A DNA stretch of 13,129 bases from Bacteroidales bacterium UBA5762. Its GTDB lineage: Bacteria > Bacteroidota > Bacteroidia > Bacteroidales > TTA-H9. How positions within the stretch are numbered: position 1 is the stretch's first letter; each line of letters opens with the position of its first letter. The stretch lies in assembly GCA_002418865.1 (NCBI GenBank), contig DIEY01000018.1, forward strand, positions 1 through 13,129, given 5' to 3'. A program made the position numbers and the translations under genes. This document shows, piece by piece, positions 7,242 through 13,129 of this stretch. The notes under the pieces were generated by a model, which was given only the letters and a program-made list of their open reading frames with translations, made no database searches and was not told the origin of the DNA.

Positions 7242-7249
7242 CAAAAATA
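7242..7249 (-). promoter_or_regulatory. -7 box for the TPR gene
   Basis: The minus strand reads TATTTTTG followed by CC, a full match to TAnnTTTG plus the favoured pyrimidine. A TTTA that may act as the -33 element lies 17 bp upstream. Transcription would start about 25 nt before the ATG at 7210. Confidence 0.45.
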
Positions 7250-7315
7250 TGTATTTAAATTTATTTTAAATGTATTTCAATTATTAAGCTATGCTATACA
7301 ATTTTAATGCAAAAA

Positions 7316-9901
7316 TCATTGCTCGGATGAATTATTTTCTTCTTCTTTTTCCTCAATGATTTCCCTGGGTCCTGATTCAAACTCAGGTTCTTCAATGGGA
7401 TTTTCTTCGCTTGCGGCATGCATTCTAAAATCTTCTTCGAGATGGTCAGTCTCGTCTTCTTCTGGCTCAACACGTGCTACAGCTGCAATCTCATCATTTT
7501 CCCTCAAATTGATGAGTTTTACACCTTGAGTAGCCCTTCCCTGAATCCTAAGGTCGGCCACCGGAATACGTATGAGTATGCCATTTTTATTGATGATCAT
7601 TAAGTCGTCAGAGTCTTTTACATTGATGATGGCAATGAGATCTCCAGTTTTTTCAGTGATGTTCAGAGTTTTAACTCCCTTCCCACCTCTATTGGTTTCT
7701 CTGTAATCATCTAAACTCGAGCGTTTTCCATAACCCTTTTCCGAAACAACCAGTATATCATAATCATGGCTATCGATACAAATCATACCTATAACTTCAT
7801 CATTCTCATGGGCTAAGGTAACACCCCTTACACCTGTGGCAGTGCGCCCCATTGGCCTAACTTTGGTTTCCGAAAATCGTATGGCGCGCCCTGAACGTAG
7901 CGCCATAATAATTTCATTCGTCCCATTAGTGAGTTTAGCTTCTAAAAGATGATCCCCTTCTCTAATATTGATGGCATTGATTCCATTGTTACGTGGGCGA
8001 GAATAAGCTTCGAGTGAGGTTTTTTTGATAATCCCCTTGCTAGTACACAAAATGATGTAATTGTTGTTGATGTATTCGGGGTCGGATAGGCTTTTTAAAT
8101 TAATGTAAGCCCTGATCTTATCGTCGGGTTCTAAATTGATTAGATTTTGAATGGCCCGGCCTTTTGATGTTTTTACCCCTTCAGGGATCTCGAATACTCT
8201 TAACCAGAAGCATTTCCCTTTCTCGGTAAATAAGAGTAAATAGTTATGATTAGTGGCTACGAAAAGATGTTCAACAAAATCTTCTTCGCGAATATCACTT
8301 CCTTTGGCACCTTGCCCACCACGCTTTTGTCGCCTGTATTCACGCAAGGGAGTTCGCTTGATGTAACCTAAATGAGAAATAGTCACTACAACGCTATCGT
8401 CAGCTATAGTATCTTCTAGTCGGAAATCCTGAGAAGTATATTCGATTTCGGTGCGAGGTTCATCACCATATTTGTCTTTTAATTCTAAAAGTTCTTTCTT
8501 GATGATGTCCATGCGCATGTCTTCGCTCGACAATATTTCGTGATAATAATCTATCATGCGCCTCAATTCTTCATATTCCTGTTGCAGCTTATTGCGTTCT
8601 AAACCGGTAAGGGTAGAAAGTCTCATGGCAAGAATGGCCTTGGCTTGTATCTCGGTAAGTCCGAATTTTTCCATCAGACCATCTTTGGCCACCTCAGTGT
8701 CGGCTGAACTTCGAATAAGGGCAATGACTTCATCAATATGATCGAGGGCAATGAGCAATCCCTCTAAAACATGAGCACGTTTTTCGGCTTCGTTTAATTC
8801 GAATTTCGTCCTTCTAATCACTACATTGTGCCTGTGATCAATAAAGTGTACAATAAGTTCCTTGAGATTCAAGGTAAGTGGTCTTCCGTTGACTAAAGCA
8901 ATGTTATTGACGTTGAACGAGGTTTGCAGAGGAGTATGCTGATATAATTGATTGAGCACTACATTAGTATTGGCTTCACGTTTGAGTTCGTATACTATAC
9001 GTAGACCTTCGCGATCCGATTCATCGCGTATATCGTTAATTCCTTCTATTTTTTTCTCATTTACCAATTCAGCCGTTCTTTTAATCATTTCGGCTTTGTT
9101 TACTTGGTAAGGAATTGAAGTAACCACAATTCGTTCTCTGCCGTTCTCTTCTTCAATTTTAGTGGTTCCTCTCAATATAATTCTTCCTCTACCTGTTTCG
9201 TAAGCTTCTCTCACACCATCATAGCCATAGATTATACCTCCTGTTGGAAAATCAGGGCCTTTAATGTAGTTCATCAACTCGGCAACCGTAATTTCTTTAT
9301 TATCAATATAAGCTATACATCCATCCACTACTTCCTTGAGGTTATGAGGAGGCATGTTGGTAGCCATTCCTACAGCAATTCCTGAAGAACCATTCACCAA
9401 AAGGTTGGGTAATTTTGCTGGTAAAACAGTGGGTTCCTGCAAGGAGTCGTCAAAATTATTTTGAAAATCAACAGTATCTTTTTCGATGTCGACCAACATT
9501 TCTTCGGCAATCTTACGCAACCTTGCTTCGGTATAACGCATGGCTGCAGGTGGATCCTGATCGATACTACCAAAATTTCCTTGACCATCAATCAGTGGAT
9601 AACGCAATGACCATACCTGCGCCATTCTTACCATGGCATCATAAACCGATGAATCCCCGTGAGGATGGTATTTCCCTAAAACCTCTCCAACTATACGAGC
9701 CGATTTTTTATATGGTCTATTCGAAAGAATACCTAAATCATACATTCCATATAATATTCTTCGATGAACTGGTTTTAATCCATCCCTCACATCGGGTAAG
9801 GCTCTTGATACTATCACCGACATCGAATAATCGATATAGGCCGACTTCATCTGATTCTCAATATTAACCGGTATGATCTTTTCCTGTTTTTCTTCTTCCA
9901 T
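7316..9901 (-). CDS. gyrA: DNA gyrase subunit A
   Basis: The 861-residue protein is a full-length type IIA topoisomerase A subunit. With GyrB it introduces negative supercoils using ATP. The active-site tyrosine is Y123 (AAMRYTEARL), which forms the transient phosphotyrosine link to DNA. The quinolone-resistance region keeps Ser at 84 and Asp at 88 (HPHGDSSVYD), equivalent to E. coli S83 and D87, so the common resistance changes are absent. The C-terminal pinwheel domain begins near residue 495 and carries a GyrA box at 525-531 (QKRGGQG), which marks a gyrase rather than ParC. About 45 C-terminal residues are highly acidic. The ATG at 9901 gives a normal N-terminus (IIPVNIENQMKSAYIDYSMS). It diverges from clpC across 321 bp. 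Confidence 0.97.
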   Translation of the reverse strand: MEEEKQEKIIPVNIENQMKSAYIDYSMSVIVSRALPDVRDGLKPVHRRILYGMYDLGILSNRPYKKSARIVGEVLGKYHPHGDSSVYDAMVRMAQVWSLRYPLIDGQGNFGSIDQDPPAAMRYTEARLRKIAEEMLVDIEKDTVDFQNNFDDSLQEPTVLPAKLPNLLVNGSSGIAVGMATNMPPHNLKEVVDGCIAYIDNKEITVAELMNYIKGPDFPTGGIIYGYDGVREAYETGRGRIILRGTTKIEEENGRERIVVTSIPYQVNKAEMIKRTAELVNEKKIEGINDIRDESDREGLRIVYELKREANTNVVLNQLYQHTPLQTSFNVNNIALVNGRPLTLNLKELIVHFIDHRHNVVIRRTKFELNEAEKRAHVLEGLLIALDHIDEVIALIRSSADTEVAKDGLMEKFGLTEIQAKAILAMRLSTLTGLERNKLQQEYEELRRMIDYYHEILSSEDMRMDIIKKELLELKDKYGDEPRTEIEYTSQDFRLEDTIADDSVVVTISHLGYIKRTPLREYRRQKRGGQGAKGSDIREEDFVEHLFVATNHNYLLLFTEKGKCFWLRVFEIPEGVKTSKGRAIQNLINLEPDDKIRAYINLKSLSDPEYINNNYIILCTSKGIIKKTSLEAYSRPRNNGINAINIREGDHLLEAKLTNGTNEIIMALRSGRAIRFSETKVRPMGRTATGVRGVTLAHENDEVIGMICIDSHDYDILVVSEKGYGKRSSLDDYRETNRGGKGVKTLNITEKTGDLIAIINVKDSDDLMIINKNGILIRIPVADLRIQGRATQGVKLINLRENDEIAAVARVEPEEDETDHLEEDFRMHAASEENPIEEPEFESGPREIIEEKEEENNSSEQ

Positions 9902-9955
9902 TAATCTTCTAATCTTTTCATTTTATGATTATTACCTCTGCTCAGAAAAGCTGTG

Positions 9956-9963
9956 CGAAGTTA
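9956..9963 (-). promoter_or_regulatory. Candidate -7 box for gyrA
   Basis: The minus strand reads TAACTTCG followed by CA, one mismatch from TAnnTTTG. A TTTTG that could be the -33 element lies at 9980-9984, about 16 bp upstream, slightly short of the usual spacing. The resulting leader would be about 45-50 nt. A 5-bp inverted repeat (9976-9992) overlaps the -33 position. Confidence 0.4.
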
Positions 9964-10078
9964 CGAATAATCCTTCAACCAAAAGAGGGTTGTTTATAAA
10001 TCCAACTCAATTTAATGTTTATCTGCTAACTGTAATATCAGTAATGGATTAGAATTTTTTAAATTCTGCCAAAATGAT

Positions 10079-10086
10079 TAATTTTG
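10079..10086 (+). promoter_or_regulatory. Candidate -7 box for clpC
   Basis: The plus strand reads TAATTTTG, a full TAnnTTTG match, with a TTTA 17 bp upstream as a possible -33 element. The leader would be about 130 nt. An inverted repeat (10070-10086) covers the box and another (10051-10067) covers the -33 position. A second, closer start site cannot be excluded. Confidence 0.35.
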
Positions 10087-10170
10087 ACGAAATATTTTTA
10101 AAATTCGGAAAGTTTGGTAACAAATTTGCAGAATAGTATAAAGGTTATAAAAAAACGAGATATTTTTTAC

Positions 10171-10184
10171 TAAACAATTGTTTA
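10171..10184. repeat. Perfect 14-bp palindrome upstream of clpC
   Basis: TAAACAATTGTTTA is identical to its own reverse complement. It ends 38 nt before the clpC start codon. With no spacer between half-sites it is not an RNA hairpin; it looks more like a binding site for a homodimeric DNA-binding protein. Function is inferred only from symmetry and position. Confidence 0.4.
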
Positions 10185-10222
10185 TGAATGTTGTTAAAAG
10201 AAAGTAGAGGTTAATTAATTAT

Positions 10223-12781
10223 ATGGAAGCAAAATTTTCTCAAAGAGTAAAAGACGTTTTGTCATATAGTCGTGAAGAAGCTATTCGCTTAGGCAATGAT
10301 TATATTGGGGTTGAACATTTTTTTCTGGGGATGATACGAGAAGGAGAGGGAGTAGCGGTAAAGATTATACAATATTATGGAGCCGATCTCAAAGAAATGA
10401 AATCGGTCATAGAATCTTCCATTATTAATTCATCATCCAAACCGGTAAGCACAGAGAATATTCCCTTGATTAGACAAGCTGAAAGGGCTTTGAAACTTAC
10501 TTATTTAGAAGCGAAAGACTTAAATAGCCAATTGATAGGGACGGAACATTTATTACTGGCGATTTTAAAGGTTGGAGATAATTTGGTAGAAAAAGCTTTA
10601 CGAAAATATGAGATTGGCTATGAAGAGATTAAAGCCGAAGTAAAGCAATTATTGAATTCTGAGGAGAATGATGTCACCGACAAAGAAAATCCTTACGCTG
10701 ATTTACGTAGGGGAGGTCAATCGGATGATGATTCTGACGAAGATAGAGAATTTATGAACCTCAAGCGAAATGCTGACCCTAAAAGCAAGACACCAGTTCT
10801 CGATAATTTTGGTCGTGATATTACCAAAGCCGCCGAAGAAGGTCGTCTCGACCCAATAGTAGGAAGAGAAAAGGAAATGGAACGTATTGCCCAGATTCTG
10901 AGTCGTCGCAAGAAAAACAATCCTGTTTTGATTGGGGAGCCAGGTGTTGGGAAGTCGGCAATCGCCGAAGGCTTGTCATTGAAAATTATCAGACGTGAAG
11001 TACCACGTTCGCTTTTCAATAAGCGAATTGTTAGCCTCGATTTGGGTTCACTCGTTGCTGGTACAAAATATAGAGGCCAATTCGAAGAACGAATGAAAGC
11101 CGTTTTGAATGAACTTGAAAAAAATCCTGATGTAATCCTGTTCATAGATGAAATCCATACCTTGGTAGGTGCGGGTAATGCTACGGGTAGCCTCGATGCA
11201 TCTAATATGTTTAAACCTGCTTTGGCTAGAGGCGATATTCAGGTCATTGGAGCTACTACCCTCGACGAATACCGTCAATATATCGAAAAAGATGGTGCAC
11301 TCGAGAGACGTTTCCAAAAGGTTATGGTCGATCCTACCACACCTGAGGAAACTATAGAAATCTTGAAAAATATCAAAGAAAAATATGAGGATCATCATTT
11401 GGTAAAATATACCGATGAGGCTATTCAGGCTTGTGTTTATCTTACTATGCGATATATCACCGATCGGTATCTTCCCGATAAAGCTATAGATGCCCTCGAC
11501 GAATCGGGTGCTCGTGTGCATATTAAAAATATCCATGTACCCCAAGAAATTCTTAATATAGAAAAAAATATAGAGGAAGTTAAACAGCGTAAGTCAGATG
11601 CTATTAATGCTCAGAAATTCGAAGAAGCGGCTAATTTTAGAGATCTTGAACGTAAACTAAGTCTTGAACTCGAAAGAGCTAAAAAGCGTTGGGATGAAAA
11701 TAGTCGTATTCATCGTGAAATTGTTTCCGAAGAAAATGTAGCCGAAGTTGTATCGATGATGACAGGCATACCCATCCAAAGAGTAGCTCAAAATGAGAGT
11801 GCTCGACTGTTGCACATGGAAGAAGACTTAAAAGGTAGTATTATTGGTCAGGATGAAGCCATAGGCAAAGTAGTGCGTGCAATTCGACGCAACCGCGCTG
11901 GCCTGAAAGATCCTAACAAACCTATTGGAAATTTCATCTTTCTTGGTCCAACTGGAGTAGGAAAAACCCATTTAGCTAAAGTTCTGGCCAAATATCTATT
12001 CGATTCCGAAGATGCCCTTATCCGTATCGATATGAGCGAATATATGGAGAAATTCGCCGTTTCACGTTTAGTAGGCGCACCTCCGGGATATGTAGGCTAT
12101 GAAGAAGGTGGACAACTCACTGAAAAAGTACGTCGTAAACCTTATTCGATTGTCTTACTCGATGAGATCGAAAAGGCCCATCCCGATGTTTTTCATCTTC
12201 TGCTACAGGTATTAGACGATGGAGTACTTACCGACAGCCTGGGCAGAAAAGTTGATTTCAAGAATACCATCATCATCATGACCTCCAACATTGGTTCGCG
12301 TCAGCTGAAAGATTTTGGCCAAGGCGTCGGCTTTGCTACTAATGCCAAAATGTCCCAACAAAGCGATAACACTCGTAGTGTGATCGAAAATGCCTTAAGA
12401 AGGACTTTCTCGCCTGAATTCCTCAACCGTATTGATGATATCATTATTTTCAATAATCTCGAGCGTGAAGATATACATAAGATTATTGATATAGAAATGA
12501 AACAGCTCTATGCAAGAGTTCGTAATTTGAACTATGAAATTGTGGTTACCACTGAAGCTAAGGATTTTCTGGTAGATAAAGGCTGGGATCCCCAATTTGG
12601 CGCTCGCCCTTTGAAACGTGCTATTCAAAAATATGTTGAAGATGCTTTGGCCGAGGAGATAATCCGTACCAAACTTAATCCGGGTGACGTAATCATCATC
12701 GATTTCGATAAGGAGAAAGATGAAATTGTTATCAAGTCACATACTGTTGCTCAAGCCGAAAATGCCCCAGGCCTCTCATAA
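10223..12781 (+). CDS. clpC: ATP-dependent Clp protease ATPase subunit ClpC
   Basis: The 852-residue protein is a full-length class I Hsp100/Clp AAA+ unfoldase that feeds proteins to the ClpP protease. The order is: two Clp N repeats (about 1-145); an acidic linker (167-176); the first AAA+ domain with Walker A GEPGVGKS (238-245) and Walker B ILFIDE (305-310); a middle domain with a UVR-like segment (about 457-480); the second AAA+ domain with Walker A GPTGVGKT (575-582) and Walker B VLLDEIE (644-650); and a C-terminal D2-small domain. A VGF loop at 702-704 is the ClpP-docking tripeptide, which separates ClpC from ClpB; the short middle domain also argues against ClpB. The arginine-finger regions GALERRF and EFLNRID are intact. 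The gene is divergent from gyrA and monocistronic, ending in a strong terminator. Confidence 0.96.
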   Translation: MEAKFSQRVKDVLSYSREEAIRLGNDYIGVEHFFLGMIREGEGVAVKIIQYYGADLKEMKSVIESSIINSSSKPVSTENIPLIRQAERALKLTYLEAKDLNSQLIGTEHLLLAILKVGDNLVEKALRKYEIGYEEIKAEVKQLLNSEENDVTDKENPYADLRRGGQSDDDSDEDREFMNLKRNADPKSKTPVLDNFGRDITKAAEEGRLDPIVGREKEMERIAQILSRRKKNNPVLIGEPGVGKSAIAEGLSLKIIRREVPRSLFNKRIVSLDLGSLVAGTKYRGQFEERMKAVLNELEKNPDVILFIDEIHTLVGAGNATGSLDASNMFKPALARGDIQVIGATTLDEYRQYIEKDGALERRFQKVMVDPTTPEETIEILKNIKEKYEDHHLVKYTDEAIQACVYLTMRYITDRYLPDKAIDALDESGARVHIKNIHVPQEILNIEKNIEEVKQRKSDAINAQKFEEAANFRDLERKLSLELERAKKRWDENSRIHREIVSEENVAEVVSMMTGIPIQRVAQNESARLLHMEEDLKGSIIGQDEAIGKVVRAIRRNRAGLKDPNKPIGNFIFLGPTGVGKTHLAKVLAKYLFDSEDALIRIDMSEYMEKFAVSRLVGAPPGYVGYEEGGQLTEKVRRKPYSIVLLDEIEKAHPDVFHLLLQVLDDGVLTDSLGRKVDFKNTIIIMTSNIGSRQLKDFGQGVGFATNAKMSQQSDNTRSVIENALRRTFSPEFLNRIDDIIIFNNLEREDIHKIIDIEMKQLYARVRNLNYEIVVTTEAKDFLVDKGWDPQFGARPLKRAIQKYVEDALAEEIIRTKLNPGDVIIIDFDKEKDEIVIKSHTVAQAENAPGLS

Positions 12782-12838
12782 GCAAGTTTTGAAATGAAGA
12801 ACTTTCATTTTAGATAGTTGCTTTCAATCTTATATTAA

Positions 12839-12892
12839 CCCCCTTCTGTATTTGTTGAGTTTTATTCGTAAAAAGCAGAAGGGGGATTTTTT
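12839..12892 (+). terminator. Rho-independent terminator of clpC
   Basis: CCCCCTTCTG (12839-12848) and CAGAAGGGGG (12876-12885) form a perfect 10-bp, G/C-rich stem, followed by A and then six T (12887-12892). The 27-nt loop is unusually long, but it can itself fold: TTTTA (12860-12864) pairs with TAAAA (12869-12873) around TTCG. It begins 58 nt after the clpC stop. Confidence 0.88.
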
Positions 12893-12947
12893 ATAAATGA
12901 TGGAGAAAACAATAGGGCTCAATAAGTCTTTGTATCTAATTTTATAA

Positions 12948-13091
12948 TCATTAAATCATGCCAAAGGCATTATCTTATTGGATGTTGAAGAAAATTTATA
13001 GAAATTTATTGAAGAACTAAATATTCTTCACACGATAAGAAAACCAACGATCTTAGAGAAATTGGATATAATCAGTAAGGAGAAAATATGA
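12948..13091 (+). pseudogene. Possible remnant of a small gene next to the tRNA
   Basis: One plus-strand frame reads as protein-like sequence (GIILLDVEENL, then an in-frame TAG at 12999-13001, then KFIEELNILHTIRKPTILEK and a short rest) to a TGA at 13089-13091. There is no start codon in frame at the beginning. The TGA overlaps an ATG (ATGATGG) preceded by AAGGAG, the layout seen where a second gene is translationally coupled to a first, but that second frame stops almost at once. The size resembles a short antitoxin-type protein, but I cannot assign a family. A chance frame is quite possible. Confidence 0.2.
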
Positions 13092-13105
13092 TGGGTTTTA
13101 TGAAG

Positions 13106-13129
13106 TCGGGGTGAGTGGATTCGAACCAC
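13106..13129 (-). tRNA. tRNA 3' end, probably tRNA-Pro (cut by right edge)
   Basis: The minus strand reads, from the window edge, GTGG-TTCGAAT-CCAC-T, a T-arm with the canonical TTCGAAT loop. It is followed by the seven-base acceptor 3' strand CACCCCG and an A at the discriminator position (13106). The implied 5' acceptor strand, CGGGGTG, with A73 is typical of bacterial tRNA-Pro, but the anticodon is outside the window. The terminal CCA is not encoded, as is common in Bacteroidota. The first T-stem base and all upstream parts are missing. Confidence 0.85.

Larger units (their letters stand above)
9902..10222. other. 321-bp divergent regulatory region between gyrA and clpC
   Basis: No gene is seen here. 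The region holds candidate promoter boxes for both genes and several short dyads: CAACC/GGTTG (9976-9992), AGAATTT/AAATTCT (10051-10067), CAAAAT/ATTTTG (10070-10086) and a perfect palindrome at 10171-10184. It is strongly A/T-rich towards clpC, so some dyads may be chance. Confidence 0.6.
12782..13105. other. 324-bp spacer between clpC and the tRNA
   Basis: This stretch holds the clpC terminator, a weak A/T-only-like hairpin just before it (AAATGAA 12792-12798 with TTCATTT 12804-12810, no U-run) and a possible decayed small frame at 12948-13091. No intact gene is supported. Confidence 0.6.

Noticed and set aside
8556..8741. Plus-strand frame inside gyrA
   Set aside because: Antisense shadow of a strongly conserved coding region, as are the other long frames opposite gyrA, clpC and the Asp-box gene.
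9979..9992. Small hairpin CAACC/GGTTG as an attenuator for gyrA
   Set aside because: It lies upstream of the predicted gyrA transcription start, the stem is 5 bp, and no T-run follows on the minus strand.
12958..13020. 20-codon frame starting MPKALSYWML
   Set aside because: Very short and in a different frame from the more protein-like reading; no evidence favours it.

Overview
The window looks like chromosomal DNA of a low-GC member of the Bacteroidota, probably Bacteroidales-like. Four things point there. There is a type IX secretion (Por) C-terminal sorting domain. TAnnTTTG-type -7 promoter boxes precede several genes. Start codons have A/T-rich leaders and no Shine-Dalgarno sequence. The clpC / gyrA / TPR-protein neighbourhood is one I recall as common in this phylum. 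The species cannot be named from the sequence.

Left part (1-2324): the 5' end of a secreted cysteine-containing protein runs off the left edge (minus strand). About 710 bp of A/T-rich sequence without a convincing gene follows. Then comes a two-gene minus-strand operon: a membrane protein with a cytoplasmic zinc ribbon and a periplasmic LysM domain (promoter-proximal), followed 11 nt later by a soluble coiled-coil protein. I cannot assign a function to this pair.

Middle part (2325-7210): an AmrS-type radical SAM enzyme (minus) and an EamA/DMT-family transporter (plus) diverge from a 68-bp gap holding two perfect TAnnTTTG boxes arranged as an inverted repeat. Next are a secreted six-Asp-box beta-propeller protein with a T9SS sorting tail, then a secreted TPR protein with its own promoter box and a good intrinsic terminator (both minus).

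Right part (7316-13129): gyrA (minus) and clpC (plus) diverge from a 321-bp regulatory region containing several dyads, including a perfect 14-bp palindrome upstream of clpC. clpC ends in a strong intrinsic terminator. About 210 bp of spacer follows, with a possible decayed small coding frame, and then the 3' end of a tRNA (probably tRNA-Pro, minus strand) is cut by the right edge.

GyrA and ClpC are core housekeeping proteins (DNA supercoiling and regulated proteolysis). The secreted and envelope proteins look like ordinary Bacteroidota accessory functions. I do not see a defence island, CRISPR array, intact mobile element or clearly new system. The most useful leads are the zinc-ribbon/LysM plus coiled-coil operon and the symmetric divergent promoters.
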